NCBI GenBank assembly: GCA_034432635.1
Contig: DAOUBK010000071.1
Span: forward strand, 62,001 to 126,000
DNA: 64,000 nt
Reading direction: 5' to 3'
From: Roseiflexus sp034432635
GTDB taxonomy: Bacteria > Chloroflexota > Chloroflexia > Chloroflexales > Roseiflexaceae
A model generated the notes under the pieces. The model was not told the DNA's origin and ran no database searches. It was given only the letters and a program-made list of their open reading frames with translations. Both the position numbers and the translations under genes were made by a program. Shown one piece after another: positions 16,499 to 25,017 of the stretch; position 1 is the stretch's first letter, and the number at the start of each line of letters is the position of its first letter.

Positions 16499-17605
16499 TC
16501 AGAAGGCAAGTAAAATGACGGGAACGATAAACATCACAACCAGAAAAGCGACGAGCGTCCTGCGATGACGCACGATTGCGTCCTGGAGGCGCAGAATTGA
16601 CCGTTGAAAAGCGTGGTAGCACAACAGAAGCACGATCAGTGACAGGATTGCCACGCTCACCATTTCTACTAGCACGATCGTGAAGGCAGCCGCGCCGCCG
16701 ACAATCAGTGCAGCAACCAGGGTATCGATAAATGTCGTAATGTTCGCTCCCATAATGTAGGGCAGCGTATTTTCGCGCCGCACCAGTCCGCGCACCGAGA
16801 GCGGCACCAGAAGCGAGAGCGAGACCGAAACCGACATGGTTACCGAGGTAACGACCATGCCGAGCGCAAACATGACCATGGGGCGGTACACCAGCCGGCC
16901 GATGCGACTGAAGGCGTTCGACTCCGGCTCGACCTGCGGTAGCGCGCGATCCAGGAGGGCGAACGCCGTCAGCAACGCCACAACGCCGATGCCGAACTTT
17001 GCCCATCCAGGCGAGCCGGTGGCATTGATTGCGTTCATGATCGGCTCGTACATCCAATCGAGCACCGACGTCAACGGTGCATCCGCGTCTGCCGAGATCG
17101 TCTGCACAAAGCCCGACGTCAACGCCCAGTAGCCCAGCGCCATTGCCGGTAGATAGATCGCTGCAGTAGTCAACAGCGCCAGCACGCCAATAGCGATGCT
17201 TGCAGCGCGCCGGTAGCCGCGCAGATAGTAGAAGAATCCAACCACGAGCACAATCAGCGATGCCCCCAGGCGTGATCCGGTGATCATGGTAAACGTTTGC
17301 AGGGCATCGAGCGTACCCGCAGCGAAGAAGGTGATCGCAATCGCTGCAACCGGTGAGCCGCTGAGAAACAGGTACGCCAGCAACCAGCCAAAGCCAAGTG
17401 CGCTGACCGGGCTGGTGACGTTGAACAATGCAACCATAGCGCGTCCGTAGTCACGTGCGCCTTCCTTGAGCAGATCGAGTGCCAGGATGAAAACCAGTAA
17501 TCCAGCAATGGCACACGCGATGCGCAGCAACCAGCCAGAGCGGAGCGCTACACCGATGCTTACGCGCTGTTCTGCCCTGACGCCGGTTATATCATCGTCG
17601 TTCAT
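16499..17605 (-). CDS. Na+/phosphate-cotransporter-like (PNaS family) membrane protein
   Basis: 368 residues and about nine membrane segments. Two inverted-repeat cores are suggested: LFLSGSPVAAIAITFFAAG near residue 80 and MGANITTFIDTLVAALIVGG near 290, matching the positions of the QSSS-type and GANI-T motifs of Na/Pi symporters (NptA/YjbB type). The first motif is divergent (SGSPVAA), so the transported ion is not certain. There is no PhoU-like tail. The start ATG (17605-17603) overlaps the stop of the metallo-hydrolase (ATGA), and the universal stress gene follows after 2 bp. Confidence 0.72.
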   Translation of the reverse strand: MNDDDITGVRAEQRVSIGVALRSGWLLRIACAIAGLLVFILALDLLKEGARDYGRAMVALFNVTSPVSALGFGWLLAYLFLSGSPVAAIAITFFAAGTLDALQTFTMITGSRLGASLIVLVVGFFYYLRGYRRAASIAIGVLALLTTAAIYLPAMALGYWALTSGFVQTISADADAPLTSVLDWMYEPIMNAINATGSPGWAKFGIGVVALLTAFALLDRALPQVEPESNAFSRIGRLVYRPMVMFALGMVVTSVTMSVSVSLSLLVPLSVRGLVRRENTLPYIMGANITTFIDTLVAALIVGGAAAFTIVLVEMVSVAILSLIVLLLCYHAFQRSILRLQDAIVRHRRTLVAFLVVMFIVPVILLAF

Positions 17606-18507
17606 GACCCACCACGCCATACTGCGCCTTCATCAGTCATCATCAGCATTGCCGCGCCGGTCGATTCGAGGTGGCTGAGGTGGGCAGCGACTGCCGCGAC
17701 AAAAATGGCATACTGCGGCAATCCCGTGATGGTCAGTCCCAGTGCGCGTTGCACCCGACGCGCTACGGTCAACGTATCACCGGGTTCGACAAGTGCGTCG
17801 TGTACAGCGTGTATTGTGCGTTCGATAGCCAGTCGATTGATCCGGATTGTCGCATCCAGTTCGCTCTGCGGCGTCAATGCGCCATGTCCTGGCAGAAAGA
17901 AATGTTCGCTCCGCATTGCCAGGCGATCCAGCGATGCAAGTTGGGCGGCAACATCATGCGCATACGGGATGCCGTGCTTGGCGAGCATTTCAGGACCGAA
18001 GAACCCATCGGCAGCGAAACAGACACCATCGAAGACAACGCCAATCTGTCCGATGCTATGCCCTGGAAGCGCCACGATTTCCAGCGTTGCTCCGGCAATC
18101 TCGATGGTGTCGCCATCGATGATATGCTGAACCGCCACGCCTTTTGCCATCAACCATTTGGTGCGCAGTGCGGCTGGTGGGGTTGCCCCAAGCGACAGGT
18201 AGATCGGTTCGAGGATCGGATGCTCGATCAGAGGCGCTTCCAAGCGCGGCGCATAGACGACGACATCGGGAAGGTTGCGCACCAGGTACTCGTTGCCGCC
18301 AATATGATCGGCGTGATGGTGCGTACTGATGATCACCCGGAGCCGGCGCTGCGCTTCATCGAGGGCGCGTCGCACCAGACGACCAGTATCCCGGTCGAGA
18401 CCGGTATCAATCGCAATCGCGCCACCATCGTCGGTCAGGATAATGCCCAGATTATTGGCGCCCGGAATGTATGCGGTATGAGACGTGATTGGCTGTAACA
18501 GTGGCAT
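17602..18507 (-). CDS. Metallo-beta-lactamase-fold hydrolase
   Basis: 301 residues. Zinc ligands of the MBL fold are clear: THHHADHIGG (HxHxDH, about residues 63-72), the distal His in LPGHSIGQ (about 160), Asp in FAADGFFG (about 177) and His in FFLPGHGAL (about 216). The overall form resembles glyoxalase II/thioesterase-type hydrolases, acting on a thioester or phosphoester. Start ATG 18507 is chosen over 18546 because homology starts at MPLLQPITSHTAYIPG. Translationally coupled to the downstream transporter. The substrate is unknown. Confidence 0.85.
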   Translation of the reverse strand: MPLLQPITSHTAYIPGANNLGIILTDDGGAIAIDTGLDRDTGRLVRRALDEAQRRLRVIISTHHHADHIGGNEYLVRNLPDVVVYAPRLEAPLIEHPILEPIYLSLGATPPAALRTKWLMAKGVAVQHIIDGDTIEIAGATLEIVALPGHSIGQIGVVFDGVCFAADGFFGPEMLAKHGIPYAHDVAAQLASLDRLAMRSEHFFLPGHGALTPQSELDATIRINRLAIERTIHAVHDALVEPGDTLTVARRVQRALGLTITGLPQYAIFVAAVAAHLSHLESTGAAMLMMTDEGAVWRGGS

Positions 18508-18543
18508 GTCATACACTGCCTTTCGTCGCTGTCGTCTCGCCTG

Positions 18544-18564
18544 CACTCTTCACTCTTCACCCCT
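18544..18564. repeat. Heptanucleotide tandem repeat (CACTCTT type)
   Basis: CACTCTT CACTCTT CACCCCT, covering the stop codon (complement of 18557-18559) of the small membrane protein gene. Same 7-bp periodicity as the repeats at 2147, 27141, 31541 and 44093. Confidence 0.65.
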
Positions 18565-18898
18565 CCTCGCGCCGCTCGCCACGCCTCTTGAACTCCTCGA
18601 TCATTTTTGCTGCCGACTCCTGCCCCCGCCGCATTTCGCCGGCGCGTGCGCCCATCAACAGCGATACAATCGCGTAGAACAACAACCCAACCGCCAGAAG
18701 GCCCAGGATGATCTGGATGATGCCAAACCCGGAGCCGGTCGCCAGTGCCAGGTTGAGCGCCGCAAATGCGAGAAATGCCGCGGCCCCCAGCGTATATGCG
18801 CGGCGCGTCATCGGACGACCGACCGCTCCGCGCGCCTGATATGCCAGAATTGCTGCGAAGATGAGCGCGACGATCAGACGAATGGTCCACTCATTCAT
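18557..18898 (-). CDS. Small three-helix membrane protein, unknown function
   Basis: 113 residues from ATG 18898. Hydrophobic segments at about 5-22, 35-55 and 58-80 are followed by a charged tail (RAGEMRRGQESAAKMIEEFKRRGERREEG) that probably forms a cytoplasmic helix. No recognised family. It lies between metG (106 bp upstream) and the MBL hydrolase (49 bp downstream), so co-transcription is likely. The last codons and stop coincide with the heptamer repeat. Confidence 0.65.
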   Translation of the reverse strand: MNEWTIRLIVALIFAAILAYQARGAVGRPMTRRAYTLGAAAFLAFAALNLALATGSGFGIIQIILGLLAVGLLFYAIVSLLMGARAGEMRRGQESAAKMIEEFKRRGERREEG

Positions 18899-19004
18899 TC
18901 CTGCTGTTCTCCTCTTGTTACGCCGATCCATCCCAATCCGCGATACCGTTCTCCCCGCTCACGACCGCATCTTCGCATCGAACGTCGTTTTTCGTCATCT
19001 CCTT

Positions 19005-20783
19005 TCAAGAGCGCACTTTTGCGTGTAGACGCGCGAGTTCTTCTGTCACGATCGATTCGTCCAGTTTCTGGAATAGTGGCGCCGGCGCCTGAATCGGCTG
19101 ACCCGGTGCAAGCACACTGGGAGTCCACGAACCTGCTGCTGTGCTGTAGTCGCCGGTCAGGATCAGGCGCGGTGTACCGTCTGGCGCTTCGGCTTCTTCG
19201 ATGTATGGCTGTGGCGCGATGGTTCCGTGGTAGCCGAGCAACTCGTGCAGGCGCTGACTGCTGAACGGTAAAAACGGCGAGAAGAGCGTTTTCAGCGTAT
19301 CGATCGTGCGCAGCGCCACGAACAACACCGTTGCCGTGCGCTCGCGGTCGCTTTTGACCGTCTTCCACGGTTCCTGATCGCTGAGGTACTGATTCGCGGT
19401 CTGCGCCAGCGCCATCGTCTCCTGCAATGCTACACGCAATTTTACCCCTTCGAGCAACGTCGTCACCTGCTCGAACGCCTGCTGGGTTGCAGCGATCAAC
19501 TGACGGTCGGCGTCGGTCAAAGAACCGGGTTGTGGCACGACGCCAAAATTGCGATGCGTCATGCTGATCACGCGATTCGCCAGATTTCCCCAGGTTGCCA
19601 CCAGTTCACTGTTGACGCGCTGCACAAAATCCGCCCAGCTCCAGTTGCTATCGCGCGTTTCCGGTCCGTTGGCGATCAGGTAGTAACGAATGGCATCCGG
19701 CTGGTAGCGATCCTCGATCTCCGGTGCCCAGAGCGCCCAGTTCCGACTGGTGCTCATTTTGTCGCCTTCGAGGTTGAGAAATTCGTTGGCGGGTACATCG
19801 TAGGGGAGCGCCAGGTCGCCATAACCGATGAGCATGGCGGGCCAGATGATCGTATGGAAAGGAATGTTGTCCTTGCCGATGAAATAGTACGACCGCGCCG
19901 GCGACGAACCATCGGGACGGCACACCCACCACTCTTTCCAGGTGTCCGGTGTGCCATTGCGCTGCGCCCATTCAATCGATGCCGAGTAATAGCCGATGAC
20001 CGCATCGAACCAGACGTAGATACGTTTATCCTTGAACGCCGGGTCATCGACCGGCACCGGTACGCCCCACTCCAGATCGCGGGTGATGGCGCGCCCTCGC
20101 AACCCTTCGTGCAGCCAGTTCTGGGTGAACAGGAGCGTATTCGGGCGCCAGTAACTCCGGTCAACGCTGTCGAGCCAGGCGCGCAACTGCGGTTCGAGTT
20201 TTGCCAGGTCGAGGAAGAAATGCTCCGTCTCGCGGAAGGTGACCGGTGCGCCGTCGATCACCGAACGCGGCGCAATCAGGTCTTGCGGATCGTGCAGATG
20301 CCCGCAACTGTCGCACTGATCGCCACGCGCACGCGGGTAGCCGCAGTTCGGGCAAGTCCCTTCGACAAAGCGATCCGGCAGAAAGCGTCCCAGCGTCTCG
20401 GAGTACGAGCCGACCATCGTTTCCTTGTAGAGATAGCCCCGTTCCAGCAATCGCAGGAACATATCGGTCGTCACCCGATAGTGATTGTCGGTATACGTCT
20501 GTGTGAACAGATCAAATGAAATGCCAAGCGTCTGAAAGGTTTTGAGAAATGTCGGATGGTACCGTCGAATGACTTCCTGCGGCGCAATGCCCTCACGCTC
20601 GGCGGCAATCGTGATCGGCGTCCCGTGGCAGTCAGACCCAGAGACCATCAGCACCCGATTGCCGCGCAGGCGCTGGTAGCGTGCAAAAACATCGGCAGGC
20701 AGATATGCGCCCGCAATATGACCGACATGGAACGGACCATTGGCGTAGGGCCAGGCAACTGCAACCAGAATGTTGTCGCGCAT
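19005..20783 (-). CDS. metG: Methionyl-tRNA synthetase
   Basis: Class I synthetase charging tRNA-Met. The 592 residues show the HIGH-type sequence PFHVGHIAGAY (about 14-24), a CP-domain zinc knuckle with CPNC and CDSC (about 125-142), the KMSKS-type DKMSTSRNW (about 300) and a C-terminal anticodon-binding helical domain. There is no C-terminal EMAP/Trbp111 tRNA-binding domain. The ATG at 20783 is chosen because MRDNILVAVAWPYANG is the family start; an upstream open stretch to 20843 is leader. Transcription starts about 250 nt upstream and passes an intrinsic terminator and a Met-rich short frame, so expression is probably attenuated. Confidence 0.96.
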   Translation of the reverse strand: MRDNILVAVAWPYANGPFHVGHIAGAYLPADVFARYQRLRGNRVLMVSGSDCHGTPITIAAEREGIAPQEVIRRYHPTFLKTFQTLGISFDLFTQTYTDNHYRVTTDMFLRLLERGYLYKETMVGSYSETLGRFLPDRFVEGTCPNCGYPRARGDQCDSCGHLHDPQDLIAPRSVIDGAPVTFRETEHFFLDLAKLEPQLRAWLDSVDRSYWRPNTLLFTQNWLHEGLRGRAITRDLEWGVPVPVDDPAFKDKRIYVWFDAVIGYYSASIEWAQRNGTPDTWKEWWVCRPDGSSPARSYYFIGKDNIPFHTIIWPAMLIGYGDLALPYDVPANEFLNLEGDKMSTSRNWALWAPEIEDRYQPDAIRYYLIANGPETRDSNWSWADFVQRVNSELVATWGNLANRVISMTHRNFGVVPQPGSLTDADRQLIAATQQAFEQVTTLLEGVKLRVALQETMALAQTANQYLSDQEPWKTVKSDRERTATVLFVALRTIDTLKTLFSPFLPFSSQRLHELLGYHGTIAPQPYIEEAEAPDGTPRLILTGDYSTAAGSWTPSVLAPGQPIQAPAPLFQKLDESIVTEELARLHAKVRS

Positions 20784-20848
20784 AGAGAACCTCTGACTTT
20801 CTATGCTCAGTGCAAGGATAGGCGAAACCAGGCGATTATGCAACTCTC

Positions 20849-20884
20849 AATACAAAAGCCGTGGGTGCGTATGCTACCCACGGC
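20849..20884 (-). terminator. Intrinsic terminator in the metG leader (attenuator)
   Basis: Minus-strand hairpin: GCCGTGGGT (20884-20876), 9-nt loop, ACCCACGGC (20866-20858), perfect 9-bp stem, followed at once by TTTTGTATT (20857-20849). It lies 65 bp before the metG ATG and after the metG promoter, the position expected of an attenuator. Confidence 0.8.
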
Positions 20885-20909
20885 CTGGATGTCGCGCATT
20901 GTTGTACTG

Positions 20910-20999
20910 TTACCCCGGCGACATGCAGACCGCAGGCGGCATCATCAGGCGCATTGTGCAGAAAAGATGGTTATCAGGTATGTCACGCAGGGTTTTCAT
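20910..20999 (-). CDS. Met-rich leader peptide upstream of metG (candidate)
   Basis: A 29-codon frame, ATG 20999-20997 to TAA 20912-20910, lying between the metG promoter and the terminator. Met occurs at positions 16, 19, 20 and 26 besides the start; the core reads TMRLMMPPAVCM. The stop is 26 nt before the terminator stem. This is the arrangement of ribosome-mediated attenuators, in which stalling at codons for the scarce aminoacyl-tRNA opens the downstream gene. No strong Shine-Dalgarno site precedes the ATG (only AGAAG adjacent), the weakest point of the case. Confidence 0.5.
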   Translation of the reverse strand: MKTLRDIPDNHLFCTMRLMMPPAVCMSPG

Positions 21000-21038
21000 C
21001 TTCTGGTTGTCATCAGTAACAGGCACAAGTGCTGATGG

Positions 21039-21068
21039 AGTATAGCATGTCTATCAGACAAGAGTCAA
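21039..21068 (-). promoter_or_regulatory. Strong sigma70-type promoter for metG
   Basis: Minus strand TTGACT (21068-21063), 18-bp spacer, TATACT (21044-21039). Predicted start near 21032, so the leader is about 250 nt. The first transcribed bases form GCAC-TT-GTGC, and CAGA-AGAUG/CAUCU-UU-UCUG can form a 9-bp stem with a 2-nt bulge spanning the leader-peptide start. Confidence 0.75.
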
Positions 21069-21462
21069 TTCGCTCTCTACAAAAGCAGATCCCCATCGTT
21101 TGGTCTCAGATGTGTATTTACGGGCAGGGAATCGGCGCCTCCAGAGTCGCCGGTTGACGCATGCTTAACATGTTCTTGATGAAAAGCGCAGTGAGATGAT
21201 GGTAGCATAAAGGTAAATATTATGTGCATAAAAGCTGCCTTTTCTTCGGGATGCACGATGCATGTGCCCGATGTGCACATCCAATCGCTGCGCGCTCCGG
21301 CGACCCGGTGCGGGGATTGTACACGCTGATCAGACAGTGCGGCGACGGTAAGCCGGTTGCCGTCAATCCCGTCCGTTCGGTCTGGTTGCGCGGTGAGCAT
21401 TATCTGCGGCGCGCCTTCGATCAACAGGGATACACTATATCGTATTCGACCGACGTGAGGGA

Positions 21463-22038
21463 ATGCGGCGAATTGTTGCGCGTGGTGATTCTGTACTGGC
21501 GACCGATGGCGGGAAACTGCGGCGGATCGATTTCCTCTACGGTCAAGAATTGTTATCGACGCTTCCACCGCTGATGATCGCGCGCCTGGCGCGAGCCGCC
21601 GCTGATGGCAGGCTTTGGGTCGAAACGCCGATCAACTATGTGTATTGTCAGAAGTGGGGGATGGTGCTGCCGTTTCTACCCGCTTATGCGAACCTGTTTG
21701 ATGCGCGGCTGCGCGCACTGTTTGGGAAAGTGGTATTACTGCATACCGGCACAATCGATCTTACTCCACTTGCCGATGGCGCGTCCGAAATGATCGCGCG
21801 TCAGTTCCGTTCGATCCGCACTCTGGATGATCTTGCTCACCTGTCAACTGCTGCACGGCGCATGCTGGTATTCAAATGTGGCGCCGGCAGTGGAGCATAT
21901 TACAGCCAGGGTCGCGGCGTGCTGCGTCTCTACAGCTCGCGCCGTGTCGCCCAGAAAACTCAGTATGCCCCCTTCTTTGCCGACCGTTTTCCCATCGAGC
22001 GCTTTCTGAATGGTGCTGTGACTTATGGCTGTAGTTAG
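21463..22038 (+). CDS. Protein of unknown function, possibly the 3' part of a frameshifted gene
   Basis: 191 residues from ATG 21463, with GAGG two bases upstream. No family recognised. Notable segments are GDSVLATDGGKLRRIDFLYG and FKCGAGSGAYYSQG. In the same frame, coding-like sequence (IHYIVFDRREG) continues upstream of the ATG to about 21430. The preceding stretch 21290-21430 looks coding in another frame (PVAVNPVRSVWLRGEHYLRRAFDQQGY). So the natural gene may start near 21224-21299 and contain a frameshift at about 21425-21435. Convergent with the RraA-like gene. Function unknown. Confidence 0.55.
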   Translation: MRRIVARGDSVLATDGGKLRRIDFLYGQELLSTLPPLMIARLARAAADGRLWVETPINYVYCQKWGMVLPFLPAYANLFDARLRALFGKVVLLHTGTIDLTPLADGASEMIARQFRSIRTLDDLAHLSTAARRMLVFKCGAGSGAYYSQGRGVLRLYSSRRVAQKTQYAPFFADRFPIERFLNGAVTYGCS

Positions 22039-22106
22039 TGTGGCGTCGTGCCGGTGCTTCTCGCTCGGCGCGATCCGGACCGTGCCGCCAGGACAAGTTT
22101 CCCTGT

Positions 22107-22910
22107 TCAACCTTCCGCGTTCGTCGGAGTCTGACGCCATGCTTCATACTCCCGGCGACCTTCATCGCTTAGAGGATAGTAGATCTGCGGTGAGCCGCCC
22201 TGCGCCAGTTTCATGCGACTGAAATCTTTCCACTCTGCATGATGATGCGCTACCCGCACCACTTCGCTTGCCAGTTGTTGCGGCACAACCACTGCGCCAT
22301 CATCGTCGGCGATCATGATGTCACCCGGCAGCACCAACGCCCGCCCGCACGCGACCGGTATGTTGAAACCCCACGGCATCAGCCCTGCCTGAGTCGTATA
22401 GTTCGGTGTAAACCCGACCGACCATAGCGGCACGTCCAGTTCCCGAATACGCGCCCAATCGCGCACGCATCCATCAACGACCATGCCTGCACCGCCACGC
22501 CCCTTGAAATATGTTGTCAACATCTCACCCACGCAACCGGTAGACGGGTCGCCGAATGCCTGCACAACCAGCACATCGCCTGGTTCAATAATCTCGAAGA
22601 CCTGCCATAGCGCACTGCCCTTCTCGGCGTGTTCCAGACCCATACCCGAAGGAACATCCTCGCGTTGTGGCATGAACTGGAGTGTAACTGCCGGACCGAC
22701 GATCCTTCGCCCAAGGGTGCGCGGCAGTGCTCCCTGGATGAACGTATAGCGTATCCCCATGCTGAAAAGCGTGGCGCACGCCGCAGCACTACTCACATCG
22801 CGCAACCGATCGATCAGCGCCCGCTCAGGGCGCACAATCCGTCCCTGAACCGGCAGTGTGATGTCAGCGGAGGGTAGTCGATCAACAGTGACGATCTCGT
22901 TGGGAATCAT
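22107..22910 (-). CDS. RraA-like protein (aldolase / RNase E inhibitor fold)
   Basis: 267 residues. The RraA/HMG-aldolase core shows GPAVTLQF, EIIEPGDVLVVQAFGDPSTGCVGEMLTTYFKGRGGAGMVVDGCVRDW and DVPLWSVGFTPNYT, then DIMIADDDGAVVVPQ. The G-x-x-RD residues that bind metal and pyruvate-type substrates are present (GCVRDW, DDDG). In bacteria without RNase E this family usually acts as 4-hydroxy-4-methyl-2-oxoglutarate or oxaloacetate-type lyase. Start ATG 22910 has an excellent GGAGG 7 bases upstream; the longer frame to 23084 lies inside the neighbour. The GNAT gene is 43 bp upstream on the same strand. Confidence 0.85.
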   Translation of the reverse strand: MIPNEIVTVDRLPSADITLPVQGRIVRPERALIDRLRDVSSAAACATLFSMGIRYTFIQGALPRTLGRRIVGPAVTLQFMPQREDVPSGMGLEHAEKGSALWQVFEIIEPGDVLVVQAFGDPSTGCVGEMLTTYFKGRGGAGMVVDGCVRDWARIRELDVPLWSVGFTPNYTTQAGLMPWGFNIPVACGRALVLPGDIMIADDDGAVVVPQQLASEVVRVAHHHAEWKDFSRMKLAQGGSPQIYYPLSDEGRREYEAWRQTPTNAEG

Positions 22911-22953
22911 TCCAGCCTCCTGGCGCTTCCAGAACCGGCGCATACTTCCGGCA

Positions 22954-23895
22954 TTATACTGCCATCTCTGGCTCAGTGTCGTAAACAAGCCAGAAGACGC
23001 GACAGTCGATGGCAAAACCGCAAGACGCAAACAGATGCTGCGCCGGGGTATTCCAGCTCCCAACATTGAGCAGCGCCTGTGCAACTCCGATGGTGCGCAT
23101 GGTGCGCAGTGCCAGCCGCAGCAGCGCGCGCCCTACGCCCTGTCGCCGGTACGCGGGATGCACGCCGATCAGGTCGATCCAGGCAGCGCCGAATCCAGAG
23201 CGCGTGTTTTCCTCGGTGCAGATCGAACCGCGACAGAATGCCGCCAGCAAACCATTGGGCGCAACAGCCACCAGATCGAGGCGCGGATCGTATGCCGGGC
23301 TGCGCATCCACGCCACCCGTTCTGCCACAGTTTCGGATGCCATTGCGAATGCCGCGTGATGAAGATCGACCAGCGCGGGCGCTTCGGACTCACCGGCAAC
23401 GGCGCGCAGCGTAAAGCCCGGAGGTGTAGACACGTCGGCGATCGGCAGATGCAACCACTGCTGCATCCGGATCATGTGCATGTCTTCGACGCGCAGACCG
23501 GCGCGCGCCAGCAGAGCCATACGGTGATGGTCGTCGTCACGCACAGGAACGCAGAGCATGGCGCGTTCGCCGCACTGCTCTGCAAGCACGCCCGCCCGCT
23601 CAGTCGCCCAGGCGAGCGCCTGCATCTCGAGCATTTCATTGCCCGCTTGCGGCAGGGCATAGTACAGAAAAATGTTACCCTCCCAGATCATCGCAAAAGC
23701 GACAGGATGGTCACGATCATCGACCCACACCCGCGCATCGTACACGATGCCGGGTTGCGCGCTGAGCCGCGCGCGGATCTCGTGGACGGGGGGCCAGGGA
23801 TCAGTCGGAGCTTCGGTACGGCACGTGAGGATCAGGTCGATCACTGCCGCGAGATTGTCGGGGTGACGGTAAGGATGGCTCACAGGCGGCTTCAT
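22954..23895 (-). CDS. GNAT-family N-acetyltransferase, two-domain form
   Basis: 313 residues. The C-terminal half (about 160-300) holds the acetyl-CoA loop in GVHPAYRRQGVGRALLRLALRTM (Q/R-x-x-G-x-G/A) and the late NVGSWNTPAQHLFASCGF typical of GNAT. The N-terminal half looks like a degenerate GNAT repeat (ARVWVDDRDHPVAFAMIWE), as in mycothiol-synthase-like tandem proteins. The ATG 23895 is preceded by GGAGGC. It probably forms a transcript with the RraA-like gene from the promoter at 23970-23998. The substrate is unknown. Confidence 0.82.
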   Translation of the reverse strand: MKPPVSHPYRHPDNLAAVIDLILTCRTEAPTDPWPPVHEIRARLSAQPGIVYDARVWVDDRDHPVAFAMIWEGNIFLYYALPQAGNEMLEMQALAWATERAGVLAEQCGERAMLCVPVRDDDHHRMALLARAGLRVEDMHMIRMQQWLHLPIADVSTPPGFTLRAVAGESEAPALVDLHHAAFAMASETVAERVAWMRSPAYDPRLDLVAVAPNGLLAAFCRGSICTEENTRSGFGAAWIDLIGVHPAYRRQGVGRALLRLALRTMRTIGVAQALLNVGSWNTPAQHLFASCGFAIDCRVFWLVYDTEPEMAV

Positions 23896-23969
23896 CGTCG
23901 CCTCCTTTCACGAGCAGTCTGGCGGTATGTCAGGGCAGCACGGTTCGCCGTTGATCGTGTGTCGAATAC

Positions 23970-23998
23970 AGTATACCGGTTGCTTTTCCAGTTGACAA
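23970..23998 (-). promoter_or_regulatory. Promoter for the GNAT/RraA-like pair
   Basis: Minus strand TTGTCA (23998-23993), 17-bp spacer, TATACT (23975-23970), about 70 bp before the GNAT ATG. A TTGACA on the plus strand overlaps it at 23992-23997, but no fitting plus-strand -10 follows at 16-18 bp. Confidence 0.65.
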
Positions 23999-24096
23999 AC
24001 CGCTATTTCTCCGAACAACTTTTCAATGCACCTCCTTCCCCGGACGTGCTACAGTGCTGATAACGGCAAGAAATAGCTTGTGAGAGGAATGTTCAC

Positions 24097-24897
24097 GTGC
24101 TTGTCAATCGTACCGCTTCGCAGGTGCACACGCGGCGCTGGATCTATCCGCTGACATATCTGCTACTCCTGATCATCTTCTTCCTGCCACCCTATGCGGA
24201 ACGATCATTCGCGCCTCAAGAGACCGGAAATGTCATCAGGGAACTCCTGTTCGTCACCAGCAATCCGGCGCCATATACTGTGCTGGCGCCGGTGTTTCAC
24301 CTTGCCACCATCGCATTGATTGCGCTGATCGCGCTGCGCCCTACCCATGCCGGGCGTGTCCTGGCAGCGTATATGGGGGTGAATTATCTGGTGATCGGAT
24401 GGGTTCAGGCGCAGGGTGTCACCGAATCTTACGGCTATGTGGTGCAGACGGGCAATCTGGTTGCGTGCGCGCTGCTGGGGGTGATGTGGCTGGCAGTATC
24501 CTTTCAGAATCGCCTCAACATCTCGTTCAATAACCTGGACCGGCGCCACTATCTGTTGATGCCGCTGGCGCTGCTGGCATTCTGGTCGCCGGCTGCGGTC
24601 ATCGATGGCGTCGTGTACCCCGATTTCAATCCGATCCTGCTGCTCACCTCACCAGCGTATGGTCTCTCGTACTGCCTGACGACGCCGGTCTTTCTGTTTT
24701 TGCTGATCGTGGCACTGCCGGACGTTCCACCGTTTGCCTATCGTGTCACCGCATTCAACGCGCTGCTCTACGGCCTCATCAATATGATGGCGTTGTTCGA
24801 TCCGGCAGTGTGGTGGATGGGAGTGTTGCACATACCATTGCTGGTACTGCCGATTGTGGCGCTGATCCTGGTGCGACGTCAGGCGCCCGTTGCCTAA
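24097..24897 (+). CDS. Integral membrane protein of unknown function
   Basis: 266 residues with seven or eight hydrophobic segments (about 17-35, 60-80, 88-105, 120-138, 152-170, 178-210, 222-240 and 242-262). GTG 24097 is used because GAGAGG lies 9 bases upstream and a nearby ATG is out of frame. No recognised family and no conserved charged residues in the membrane spans. It stands alone between divergent and downstream units. fbp follows after 317 bp that include an intrinsic terminator. Confidence 0.7.
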   Translation: MLVNRTASQVHTRRWIYPLTYLLLLIIFFLPPYAERSFAPQETGNVIRELLFVTSNPAPYTVLAPVFHLATIALIALIALRPTHAGRVLAAYMGVNYLVIGWVQAQGVTESYGYVVQTGNLVACALLGVMWLAVSFQNRLNISFNNLDRRHYLLMPLALLAFWSPAAVIDGVVYPDFNPILLLTSPAYGLSYCLTTPVFLFLLIVALPDVPPFAYRVTAFNALLYGLINMMALFDPAVWWMGVLHIPLLVLPIVALILVRRQAPVA

Positions 24898-25017
24898 TCT
24901 GAGCCCTGCATGAGCAGCAGACGTGTGTCGTCCGTGTGCAGCGAGTACCGGGCGTTATCGAAACGCAACCAGGGGTTAAGAAACGACAATACTGTGTCGG
25001 ATCGAGCACAAATACAG

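Noticed and set aside
16497..17057. N-terminal extension of the universal stress protein frame to 458 residues
   Set aside because: The extra residues mirror the transporter gene lying in another frame of the same strand and show no homology; the Usp fold starts at ATG 16496.
20784..21040. T-box or SAM riboswitch upstream of metG
   Set aside because: No sequence resembling the T-box core (AGGGTGG-N-ACCGCG) or the SAM-I/II cores is visible in the leader. The short Met-rich frame and terminator explain the layout better, though a divergent riboswitch cannot be excluded by eye.
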